Assembly: GCF_947501385.1 (NCBI RefSeq)
Contig: NZ_CANMVP010000001.1
Span: forward strand, 62,001-126,000
DNA length: 64,000 nt
Source: an uncultured Polaribacter sp.
GTDB taxonomy: Bacteria; Bacteroidota; Bacteroidia; Flavobacteriales; Flavobacteriaceae
Direction: 5' to 3'
Part shown: one piece after another, positions 20,401-27,440 of the stretch
Numbering within the stretch: position 1 is the first letter of the stretch
Layout of the letters: each line of letters opens with the position of its first letter
Translations under genes and position numbers: made by a program
Notes under the pieces: model-generated
What the model was told of the DNA's origin: nothing
Databases searched by the model: none
The model's input: the letters and a program-made list of their open reading frames with translations, nothing else

Positions 20401-20431
20401 TACTCATTACAATTAATATTGAGTGCTTCAT
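17411..20431 (-). CDS. SusC/RagA family TonB-dependent transporter
   Basis: A 1006-aa outer-membrane transporter. The signal peptide ends near SSAAQN. A carboxypeptidase-regulatory-like domain follows (about 22-105, VVKGTVKDEVNNPIPSVSI to FDGNFSI), then LDEIVVIGYG and the SusC plug (AEALQGKAAGVQVL to ASAIYGSRAANGVVLITSKRG, about 135-230). A 22-strand barrel makes up the remainder. It imports oligosaccharides into the periplasm using TonB energy. There is no STN domain, so regulation is not by FecR signalling but presumably by the divergent AraC regulator. Gene order SusE/F-like, SusC, SusD is read from 21882 downward. Full length and intact. Confidence 0.96.
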   Translation of the reverse strand: MKHSILIVMSILFFGFSSAAQNVVKGTVKDEVNNPIPSVSILEKNTKNGTTTDFDGNFSITVAENAIIIFNYLGYKVKEVKYTGQKEISVALEPDVAQLDEIVVIGYGSVKRDKITSSISTVKGSELAKQVASNPAEALQGKAAGVQVLSAGGNPGASPQILIRGITSANGSTPLIVLDGVMLPSGTSLNFLNPADIENFQILKDASASAIYGSRAANGVVLITSKRGKEGKTKISVDITTGIQRLDKIEMADANEYMQVINQRRTNDGNPSLYDPSTIATDTDWWDETIEDFAPITNANVSVSGGSDKVKYSSSLSFFDQQSNYTKGWYQRVTGRFNFDFKLSDKLTISQDLSPRIERYENTPGLLYNLLRIDPLTEVYLPQSQRTGNIFSIYAPSNNLVPNPVGIVARQFNETMFFGMFTNTKLNYKITPDLTFTSQFGLNITSSRTDAFSPTYFTNPNQQREINTVFRNSSQRFDYVINNTINFTKTISDNHYMNFLGGILYDAQNSNYLNASRDGVPSDEDPLLRYIDAAVGERIVANSNESQRNIFSGIFRGIYSYDNKYTINGSVRADSSSIFPEENKTGVFSSISFSWDIDSEDWFKSETINNLRLKVGTGEVGNDNIPVTARFFQIGDGNFGFNGDRTVTNFLSAFGNTRLKWETVRDQNIGLDVAFWNNEFTVSVEAYKKTSEDLLFAVELPNYTGVPGRVWQNVGSFESQGIDLQLGYNKTVGNFDIGLNLTLSTNESKAVAFAPGNEQLLGQKREDLGNRFIKVTELGQTVGLFQGFQTLGIFQNQTEINSHSSEDGSIIQPNAQPGDVIFQDTNNDGSLTDEDMTTIGNPFADFYGGFNANIQYKKWYLSMQWYGTFGNDVFNYPSTFLNSGIQDVNIAKGTIDRVWTPQNTGAQYPRLTQQDRNGNYLRPSDLFIEDASYLRLRNIQVGYDFTLPGFQKCRVFLSGQNLLTLTNYPGFDPEVSGGGGVIDGFGVDYARNPVAKTFLLGLNLSL

Positions 20432-20466
20432 AAGAATAATTCTTTTAAGTTTATAAGTGATTTTTA

Positions 20467-21882
20467 TTATCTAAGAACTGCTGTAATTCTATTTAAGTGA
20501 GTATCAAATTTGAATGTATAATCTTTACCTAAAGCACTATCTGGAAAGATATAATTTACACCTCCATTTGGAACAGTCGCTGTAGGTTCTGTACCATCAT
20601 CTAACCTCCAAAAAGGAGACCAGCCAGCTGCGTTTGCGTTTAAAATAAATCCGTTATCTCCACTGTTATTTGGTTCCTCTTTAAGGGTTACATCTATAGA
20701 CCATAAATAATCATTGTTTGCATTTTTTACAAATGGTTTACCAGATGCAAAATTCCAACAAGTAATACCCCCAGTTGAATTATTTGTACATGTAGAAATC
20801 GTATCATCAATATAGACTCCAGTACCAATAATATAAACTTGATCAAAAGTTGTATCTGACGGTGTGTAAGGTGTTATTGTATAACTGCTATCTCTTAAAT
20901 CCATTTGAATTTCATAATACCCTTTTTGAGGTAAAACTATTGGATTCACATTCGCACTATTGCTTAATACGAGACCTCCAGATGTTGTTGAATCTGCGCC
21001 AAAAGTATAAGGGCTAAATGAGCCTTTTTGAGCTAAAAATCGAACTTCTGAATTTACTTGTGGTGAATAATATTTTGCAGTAAAAACAAAACCATCTTCA
21101 GTAGAAGCAGTACTTGCAGATGTTGTAAAAGGAATTCCAAACAAATCAGAAGACAGTAAAGATGCATCTTTTACGTCTGTCATATACATTACATCAAAAG
21201 ATAGCTGGTTTAAAACATTTACGACTACTGTTTTTGTTGCACTATTACCAGAAACATCTGTACTAGTAATTACAAAATGATAACTTTTTGGGTCTGCGAT
21301 ATCTAGTGCTTTAGTATATGTATATGTTGCACCAGAGACAGCAATTGTTTCATTTAAAACATCACTTTCTATTTTGAATTCCGCTAATTCTTTGTCTGTA
21401 ACCGTAATCTCTAAATTAACTTCAATTCCACTACCTATTAATACGGTAGATCCATCAACTGGTTGTGCAATTTGAATGCTCGGGTTTTCAATGTCTTTAT
21501 CTAAGGTAATTACTATATTTTGAGTGGTTGTTTTATCACCAGCGTTAGAAACCGCGATTGGTATTGTGTGTATACTGTTATCTACAGCATCTTCGGGTAC
21601 TCTAAAACTGTAAGAAATTTCATAAGTTTCTGGCAAAGAATCTTTTACTATTTTTTTATTTAAAAACCAAGGCTCATAACTAATATTTACAGATTTAATT
21701 CCTGCTGGGTCAGATACCACTCCTTTAAAAGTAAACAACTCTCCAGGCAATGAAGAAATAACTACATCTACAGATTGAAATTCTGGAATCGAGTCTACTG
21801 ATAAAGAATCATCATCATTACAACTTACCATAATTGCTATAGCCCCAATAAATAGCAATAATTTTGTTTTAATATTTCTCAT
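20467..21882 (-). CDS. SusE/SusF-like surface glycan-binding lipoprotein
   Basis: A 471-aa lipoprotein (lipobox IMVSC, Cys21, followed by NDDD). The first 120 residues and the next block (about 125-225) look like two Ig-like domains (IPEFQSVDVVIS, PSIQIAQPVDGSTVLIGSG). The C-terminal half (about 230-471) is made of two beta domains of SusE/SusF type, with the aromatic patches CWNFASGKPF and AAGWSPFWRLDDG as possible sugar-binding surfaces. It is the first gene of the PUL operon, 35 bases before susC, whereas SusE/F genes usually follow SusD. It probably helps hold the polysaccharide at the cell surface. The ligand is unknown. Confidence 0.75.
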   Translation of the reverse strand: MRNIKTKLLLFIGAIAIMVSCNDDDSLSVDSIPEFQSVDVVISSLPGELFTFKGVVSDPAGIKSVNISYEPWFLNKKIVKDSLPETYEISYSFRVPEDAVDNSIHTIPIAVSNAGDKTTTQNIVITLDKDIENPSIQIAQPVDGSTVLIGSGIEVNLEITVTDKELAEFKIESDVLNETIAVSGATYTYTKALDIADPKSYHFVITSTDVSGNSATKTVVVNVLNQLSFDVMYMTDVKDASLLSSDLFGIPFTTSASTASTEDGFVFTAKYYSPQVNSEVRFLAQKGSFSPYTFGADSTTSGGLVLSNSANVNPIVLPQKGYYEIQMDLRDSSYTITPYTPSDTTFDQVYIIGTGVYIDDTISTCTNNSTGGITCWNFASGKPFVKNANNDYLWSIDVTLKEEPNNSGDNGFILNANAAGWSPFWRLDDGTEPTATVPNGGVNYIFPDSALGKDYTFKFDTHLNRITAVLR

Positions 21883-21933
21883 TTTTATTTGTGTTTTTTT
21901 TGCAAAAAATATAAAATTGATGCATTATTTTCA

Positions 21934-21941
21934 CAAATCTA
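21934..21941 (-). promoter_or_regulatory. Putative Bacteroidota -7 element for the PUL operon
   Basis: On the minus strand this reads TAGATTTG, an exact match to the TAnnTTTG -7 consensus of Bacteroidota, about 50 bases upstream of the SusE/F-like start codon. No clear TTG -33 box is visible at the right distance, which would suit an activator-dependent promoter controlled by the divergent AraC protein. Confidence 0.45.
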
Positions 21942-22149
21942 TAATTTTATTACTTTGAAAAAATAGACAGAAAAACCCAAAAAATGGATTATATTGTTTT
22001 TTTAAGATGATTAAATATAAATATGTCATTAAATTTGTTTATATTTTATTAGATTAGCAAAAAATAATATGGATATAATCACTTATATTTTTTTATTGAG
22101 AGGTTAAAATTTAAAACTTATTTGTATTAACTTTAAAAGAGAAATAATA

Positions 22150-23037
22150 ATGGATACTACAGTATTAAAAGAAGGTTTTTTAGGTCAAAAAATGATTTCC
22201 TTACCTAAATCCATTATAAACAATACAAAAAACAATAAGATAACTAGAAATTTTTATATTACTGATTTAGGTTATTATCCAAAAGCAAACCATCATTATA
22301 GAAGAAGAAAAAAGGGATCTAACCAATTCATATTTATATATTGTACAAAAGGTAAGGGTGAAGTACTAATAAATGATTCAAAAACAATAATAAGCCCTAA
22401 CCAGTTTTTTATAATTCCTAAGAGAGCTAAACATGAATACAAAGCAGATGAGTCTGATCCGTGGAGTATTTACTGGTTTCATTTTAATGGAGATATTGCC
22501 CCAGAATTATATAAAAGATACACTACTACAGATGCAAATAATTATAAAAATGTACATTTTTCTAAAGAAAAGATAGAGTTATTTGAAAAAATATTTAACC
22601 TTTTTAACAACAATAATCTTGAAAATCAAATGGAATATTCGAATCTATTGAGCCTAAATTTTGTGAGCTCATTTATTTACCATGATTTTGAATCTCATCT
22701 TAATTTAATCAATAATGATAATATTGTAAACTCTATAAAAAAATTTTTATTAGACAAGTTAGATCAAAACTTCACTTTAGATGAAATTGCTACTAAATTT
22801 AACTATTCAAAATCTTATCTACACACAAAATTTAAAACCAATACCGGTTATCCTATTTTGGTTTTTTTTAATTTAAAGAAAACACAAAAAGCTTGCGAAT
22901 ATTTAAATTATACAGATTTGAGTATTAAAGAAATTAGTTTCAAAGTAGGCTTTGAAGATCCTTTATATTTTTCAAGAATATTTAAAAATTTTATGGGAAA
23001 ATCTCCAAGAGATTATAAAAAAAGTCAGAGAAAATAA
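22150..23037 (+). CDS. AraC family transcriptional regulator of the PUL
   Basis: A 295-aa cytoplasmic regulator with an N-terminal cupin sensor (about 30-140: KGKGEVLINDSKTIISPNQFFIIP then SIYWFHFNGD) and a C-terminal double helix-turn-helix of AraC type (about 190-293: FTLDEIATKFNYSKSYLHTKFK, DLSIKEISFKVGFEDPLYFSRIFKNFMGKSPRDYK). It is transcribed away from the PUL operon across a 267-base gap that must contain the operators. By position it is the local sugar-responsive activator of the susEF-like/susC/susD operon. It follows a generic cupin-AraC layout, and the inducer is not predictable. Confidence 0.92.
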   Translation: MDTTVLKEGFLGQKMISLPKSIINNTKNNKITRNFYITDLGYYPKANHHYRRRKKGSNQFIFIYCTKGKGEVLINDSKTIISPNQFFIIPKRAKHEYKADESDPWSIYWFHFNGDIAPELYKRYTTTDANNYKNVHFSKEKIELFEKIFNLFNNNNLENQMEYSNLLSLNFVSSFIYHDFESHLNLINNDNIVNSIKKFLLDKLDQNFTLDEIATKFNYSKSYLHTKFKTNTGYPILVFFNLKKTQKACEYLNYTDLSIKEISFKVGFEDPLYFSRIFKNFMGKSPRDYKKSQRK

Positions 23038-23259
23038 ACGCTGTTCAACTTGGTTTGTTTATTCTGTATATCAATATTTTTTCTTTATTCAACTTTCTAA
23101 ACATAAATTTACCTTCAGCTTATCTATTATAATTACATCATTGTGAAAATATATTTTAAGTAGTTTTCCATAAGATTTTTCTTTATTTCCTTTACCAGTT
23201 AAATTTCAACTGTCTAAACTAAATACTTACTACATAATTTGAGAAAAATATATAGATAA

Positions 23260-23437
23260 CCCGTTGTGCATTTTGAGTTAAATATATTCCAAAATGTCAG
23301 TTCGAGTGATTTTTTGATAAAAAAATCGTATCGAGAACTAGTTTAGAAACGAAAATTCTTATTCTCGATACAAATTTCACTTATTTCAATCGTGAAATTC
23401 ACTCGAATTGACAGAATTTATCAAAATGCACAACGGG
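23260..23437. mobile_element. 178-bp foldback MITE-like element with 9-bp target duplication
   Basis: Perfect 17-bp terminal inverted repeats are CCCGTTGTGCATTTTGA (23260-23276) and its complement at 23421-23437. The direct repeat TATAGATAA abuts both ends exactly (23251-23259 and 23438-23446), as expected for a target-site duplication made by a transposase. The interior is also largely self-complementary (TGTCAGTTCGAGTGA near the left, TCACTCGAATTGACA near the right, and TATCGAGAA in both halves), so the whole element can fold into one long hairpin. It has no coding capacity. It must have been mobilised in trans by a transposase not seen here. Confidence 0.8.
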
Positions 23438-23978
23438 TATAGATAAGAAATTTAATTATTAATAATTGATGCAACGTGCCTAGGTGGAGGTATTAGTGAT
23501 GTTGGAGCATTTGGAAAAATAAATGAGGTGCTTAACGCAATGGTGCACTTTTTTTATGGGCGGTGTTGCCGTGGGTGCATGTAATGAATGATTCCATGAA
23601 AGGAGGTTGAATGAATAAAATGCACCTACCGAAGGCACATGGCAAACATTATTAATTGCTAGAACTTATACCTTTGAAAGGGTATGGAGATTGTGTTTTT
23701 TTATTTCTTAGTGAAATGAGACCAGCAAATACTTGAGATAAGCGGATGGAATGGATGCTGAAACTAGTTAAGCACAAGCTTAGTGATAATTTTGTGCAGG
23801 TGAATGAGATAAGGAGTAAAAAATATATTCTTTAATTAGGTCAAAATATTAATGTTAGCTCCTATTTGCGCGTTGGAAAGCTGGCTATTTAGTTCACGAC
23901 TTTTCTATTTTTACGGAGTTCATGAATAGCCACAAATTCAATTTATAGTTCTAATTTATGCGGTTGGGTCCGGCTATT

Positions 23979-24040
23979 TAACATAATGCCGTTATAGTGC
24001 CTGGAAGCATGAAAGAGCAGTATAACAGCGCATTATGTTA
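23979..24040. repeat. Inverted repeat TAACATAATG...CATTATGTTA
   Basis: The left arm TAACATAATGCCGTTATA (23979-23996) pairs with TATAACAGCGCATTATGTTA (24021-24040): 10 plus 6 matching bases around a short mismatch, with a 24-base loop. It looks like a cruciform or RNA hairpin; function unknown. Confidence 0.6.
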
Positions 24041-24052
24041 CTTAGCTTTGGG

Positions 24053-24164
24053 ATAGCGTTTAAATGAATAGCTTTTTGCTGGGGCAGCTCTTTATAGTTG
24101 TGGAATGAGGTACGAATGGAGCAAGCTATAATGTGCTGCAGTAGTATGGGAATTTAAACGCTAT
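24053..24164. repeat. 13-bp perfect inverted repeat with 86-base loop
   Basis: ATAGCGTTTAAAT at 24053-24065 is exactly complementary to 24152-24164. Together with the preceding hairpin it gives a chain of foldback structures between the MITE and the antitoxin-chaperone genes. No coding sequence lies in the loop. Confidence 0.6.
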
Positions 24165-24240
24165 TGGCGTGTGGCGAGGGGGTACAAACTTAAAGACAAG
24201 TGATTGAAGAGTGAGAAAACTTGGTTATGGTTTGTGGGGA

Positions 24241-24672
24241 TTATTCTTTCTTTTGAGATGCTAACATCTTTAAAGGCGAAACAACAGGTAAGGTCATTCC
24301 TTTAAAATTAGTTTCTTGTAACTGTTGAAATATAATACCTCTTGCCGTTGAAAAGCTAATACCTATTAAAGTTGCAATAAATTGTCCAGAAAATAGTGGA
24401 ATTTCATTTTCATTTAATTCATAATGATTTTTTAAGTCAGTAATATTGTAATGAAAATCTATATGAAATTTAACTCCGATTTCTTGATGCGATAACAGGT
24501 TTATAAATAACTCAATTTTAACGCGTTCGTCTTTAAGATTGTGTCTTGTGTTATGCGCAACACTAAATTCAAGATTTAAGTTTCCATCAATAGTGTTGTC
24601 ATTTATATAGGCACTAACAACATCAATATGAAATAATTTTATTTTATCTGGTATGATTACGTTTTCTGCCAT
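24241..24672 (-). CDS. SecB-like chaperone of a toxin-antitoxin-chaperone unit
   Basis: A 143-aa cytoplasmic protein. The pattern of an N-terminal beta region (LNLEFSVAHNTRHNLKDERVKIEL), central FHIDFHYNITDL and the terminal helix FSTARGIIFQQLQET followed by LPVVSPLKML resembles the SecB-like family, in which a (T/S)xRGI(L/I) helix precedes LPxxxP. Its start codon overlaps the stop of the upstream XRE antitoxin by one base, so the two are translationally coupled. That pairing is the arrangement of toxin-antitoxin-chaperone (TAC) modules, where the SecB-like protein stabilises the antitoxin. The gene is intact although the presumed toxin is broken. The SecB-like call rests on weak motif similarity. 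Confidence 0.6.
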   Translation of the reverse strand: MAENVIIPDKIKLFHIDVVSAYINDNTIDGNLNLEFSVAHNTRHNLKDERVKIELFINLLSHQEIGVKFHIDFHYNITDLKNHYELNENEIPLFSGQFIATLIGISFSTARGIIFQQLQETNFKGMTLPVVSPLKMLASQKKE

Positions 24673-25043
24673 TATACAGCTTCTTGCGTATAGTAAGTTT
24701 GTTCATAATCGTCTGTAGCTGTCACTAAATCTTTAGTACCTCCTTCTACTTTTCCTAAATAAATATATTGAGGTTCTGGGTTCATTAAGTTTACACCTAA
24801 AGCAACTTCCATTTTTGTAATACTCTTTAGTGTTAGGTTATGCAAACCAGATAACCATTTTGTAACCTCTGATGGTCTTTTGTCTAACATTTTAGCAAAC
24901 TCTTTCTTCCTTAACCCTCTTTTATTCAAAATAGCGCATACTTTTTGAGTAATCTCTAAATTACGCTCTATAAATCTATCAATTTCTGGGTTTTTATTTT
25001 CTTGTAACCAGTTATTAAGTATGTTTTCTTTAGGAAATTCCAT
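24672..25043 (-). CDS. XRE-family antitoxin (HigA-like)
   Basis: A 123-aa DNA-binding protein with a helix-turn-helix of the Cro/C1 type at about residues 32-88 (VCAILNKRGLRKKEFAKML, RPSEVTKWLSGLHNLTLKSI, MEVALGVNLM). The C-terminal tail after residue 95 (GTKDLVTATDDYEQ) is polar and could be the chaperone-addiction segment seen in TAC antitoxins. It follows the broken toxin reading frame by 12 bases and overlaps the SecB-like gene by one base. It would repress its own operon through the palindrome at 25605-25626 and neutralise the toxin. It is intact. Confidence 0.75.
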   Translation of the reverse strand: MEFPKENILNNWLQENKNPEIDRFIERNLEITQKVCAILNKRGLRKKEFAKMLDKRPSEVTKWLSGLHNLTLKSITKMEVALGVNLMNPEPQYIYLGKVEGGTKDLVTATDDYEQTYYTQEAV

Positions 25044-25054
25044 TTTTGTTTGTT

Positions 25055-25583
25055 TTAATAATAAAGGATAAAATCTTCATCACAACTAATTGAAGTGCTA
25101 TTTTCATTCCAAATAATGTCGCCTTCTCTAAAAGCATTATCAATGGCTTTCGTTAATGTGTTTGCTAAATTAAAATGTTCTCTAACATTTGGCAATCTTG
25201 TGCTTTTTGCGTTGTTTTTATGTCGCCATTAAAAAGAAAAACAACATTTGGATTTGCTTTTAAACAATATAATCTTAAATTATTTGCTTTTTTCTTACCA
25301 TATTCCACGTAATAAGGTTTTCTGTCTTTGCCTATTGGCGGTAATGCTGAAGTGTCTGCATTTTTTGCTTCATTTCTAAAAAAACGATTTTGTGCACCAT
25401 ATTTTTCACCTATAAGTTGTAACCATTTTTGAATATGATATAACTTGTTTTTATTTTCGATTGTATGTTTTTCATTTCAACAAATTCTTGATAAAGAGTC
25501 ATATCATTATCATCTAAACAAACAGAATAATATGCTACTGTTTTGAATTTAAATAATGGTTTTATGCGTGCAAAGTTATTCAC
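25055..25583 (-). pseudogene. Frameshifted toxin-like gene of the TA-chaperone unit
   Basis: Reading the minus strand from a possible GTG at 25583 gives KPLFKFKTVAYYSVCLDD and so on, which stops near residue 60. The continuation is in another frame (IQKWLQLIGEKYGAQ, FFRNEAKNADTSALPP, RKPYYVEYGKKKANNLRLY, NPNVVFLFNGDIKTTQKAQ), and after a second shift ends with HFNLANTLTKAIDNAFREG and a stop at 25055. Two frame breaks therefore interrupt an originally about 175-aa protein. The central part (basic, LRLYCLKANPNVVFLFNGDIKT) is like RelE/HigB-type toxins. It is placed directly upstream of the XRE gene, the usual toxin position in higBA-secB-type modules. The toxin identity is inference from context and general look. 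Confidence 0.65.
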
Positions 25584-25604
25584 TTATCAGTTAATTTACA
25601 AATT

Positions 25605-25626
25605 AATTTCACTTTTAAGTGAAATT
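25605..25626. promoter_or_regulatory. Palindromic operator upstream of the toxin-antitoxin unit
   Basis: Two 10-base arms AATTTCACTT and AAGTGAAATT are separated by TT, 22 bases upstream of the putative toxin start. A partial copy (AATTAATTTCAC) overlaps the left side. This is the expected place for an autoregulatory XRE antitoxin site. Confidence 0.5.
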
Positions 25627-25883
25627 TTAACATTTTTAGTTTAAAAAAATATTGACAAGCTATGATGCAAGAAACCAAAAATACTGCTATCAAGATATTA
25701 TTTTTAAAAATAAAAAAATAGTTATTAACGAAAAATTTGATTCTATTTTTCAAGTATCTTCTACTGTAACATTATACATCCTACTATTTATAAATTTACA
25801 AGGCTGTTTACTATCACTCGCTTATTTTAATAAAATCTTTTTGTCATTTTCAAAATATAAGAAGTTTTGTAATATTAACTATT

Positions 25884-26975
25884 TTAATTTTTCAAAACTT
25901 CTAATAGTCTAAAATTTAGATATAGTTTTTCTTTACCAACTTGTTCACTTTTTAAAAAACCTTCTTTCTCTAATTCGTTTAAATAATTACCCACTGTTTT
26001 TAAATTCCCTAAACCTGCTTTTTCTAATTGATTTCTTTTGGTATATGGCAGTCTAAAAAGTTCCTCCATTAAATCTTTTGAGTATATTCTTGGTATCTTT
26101 TTTTGAATTTCTATTCCCATTTCATTCATTAGACTTTCTATTTCAGCAATCTGTTGCCTTCCTTTAAAGGCAGTTTGTTCAACCATATCTAGCATATACA
26201 AAATCCAATCTTCCCAGTTTCCTTCTTCTGTAACCCTTCGAAGATTTGTCTAATATTGATCTTTATGTGCTATAATGTAACTACTTAAATAGAGTGCAGG
26301 CAAATCTAATAGCTTCGCAAATTTTAAATATAATAGTAGAATAATTCTACCTGTTCGACCGTTTCCATCAAAAAATGGATGTATTGCTTCAAATTGATAA
26401 TGGATAATTGCCATTTTCACTAAAGGATCAACTCCGTCTTCAGCGTGTATAAAATCTTCTAGATTTTTTAATTTTTCTCTAATTATATTTTCTCCTTCTG
26501 GAGGTGTGTACACCACTTTATTTGTTGCTGGATTTTTTAATTGTGTGCCAGGGGCATTTCTAATATTCGATTTATTCTCTTTAATTATTTGCATTATTGC
26601 ATAAAGAGATTTGTGGTAAGTACTGGTCTTTTTTTTATTTGTTCTACACCAAACCATAATGCATCTTTATAATGGATTACCTCTTTTGTAGCAGGATTAT
26701 TTTCTTTTTATCTGCAATAGATGCCTTAAAAAGTTCGTCTTGTGTTGTTATGATATTTTCAATTGCAGAACGGGCTCTTGCTTCTTGTAAATTAATCGTA
26801 TTAATAAATAATATTGGGTTGGGAAGGTTGGTTATTGCTCCCTTTAATTCGGACAAAGCTCTACTTGCAACAATTGTTTTTTTTAGTATCGCTATACTTT
26901 CTATCTCCTTTGATGGAGTCAATATAAGAAATCGTTATAAGGTATTTCTGGATTGTATATTGTCTCTTTACTCAT
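25884..26975 (-). pseudogene. Fic/DOC-family AMPylase-like gene, disrupted
   Basis: Conceptual translation from the ATG at 26975 gives MSKETIYNPEIPYNDFLY, then a one-base shift near 26919 into TPSKEIESIAILKKTIVAS. Further shifts occur near 26700 and 26595, and a TAG replaces a sense codon after KDQY (near 26247). The pieces add up to an about 364-aa Fic protein with the N-terminal helical ARARSAIENI segment (the place of the inhibitory helix), the catalytic loop [12 protein letters not shown] and a C-terminal winged-helix-like region (RNQLEKAGLGNLKTVGNYL). The Fic active motif is complete, but the gene cannot make a full protein. The neighbours are also broken, so decay rather than sequencing error is the likeliest reason. 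Confidence 0.8.
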
Positions 26976-27440
26976 TTTAATGTTTTTTAAACGAGGGCGT
27001 AAAACGCCTCTAATCATATTACGAGTGTAAATATACTGAAAAATTACTCTCGTTAAATATTCAAGAGTGAGCATTGCCCTCGTTTGAAATACGAGCATAA
27101 AATTCACTTTCTTTTATCTACACTCGCTTTTTCGAATGCTATTAAATTAAATAACTGCCGCATACGAGAGCGCACACGGTTGCCGTATCTATCTTCGAGT
27201 TTCTGGTGGTTGTAGCATGTGTGAGACTTCTCGACTGCGCCTGCCTTGTCGGCAGCTACCGTCAGGCAGGCTTGTCTGCCAAATCCTTATGGCGAGTTTA
27301 TCCTCAAACTTTGAGATTCCTCCTTATTCCCTGCTTAAAGCAGGTAAACTCTGTCGGAGTGAGGGGATAACTGTCAGTTGTCGTTGAGATTAACAGTGAA
27401 CATATGGGGTTTTTGTTATGTATCATTATAGTTTTATATT
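26976..27440. other. Gene-free stretch with ACGAG repeats and GC-rich patch
   Basis: The first part (26989-27130), upstream of the Fic pseudogene, holds several copies of ACGAG or its complement, including the inverted pair AAACGAGGGC (26989-26998) and GCCCTCGTTT (27076-27085). They may have been regulator sites. The second part (about 27170-27380) is unusually GC-rich for this genome and contains GCCTGCC...GGCAGGC at about 27239-27271 and CCTGCTT/AAAGCAGG near 27333. It resembles dispersed short repeats of flavobacteria. No gene seen. Confidence 0.5.

Larger units (their letters stand above)
23447..24240. other. Gene-free stretch with nested inverted repeats
   Basis: About 0.8 kb without a credible gene. 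Base composition is visibly richer in G than the flanks, and several inverted repeats occur (described separately). Words such as GGCTATT recur at 23883 and 23972, with AATAGCC at 23925. It could be the remains of an element or of an RNA-structured region. Nothing in it translates into a recognisable protein on either strand. Confidence 0.5.

Noticed and set aside
23260..23437. Rho-independent terminator of the AraC gene
   Set aside because: The structure is 178 bases long, with a flanking 9-bp duplication and no T-run at the end; a transposable foldback element explains it better.
23447..24240. Integron attC-like cassette array
   Set aside because: The inverted repeats look suggestive, but no integrase, no regular spacing and no clear GTTRRRY/RYYYAAC pairs were found.
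25652..25912. 86-codon plus-strand frame between the toxin and Fic remnants
   Set aside because: Very AT-rich, low-complexity Phe/Ile/Lys sequence without start context; the region is better read as intergenic plus Fic 3' end.
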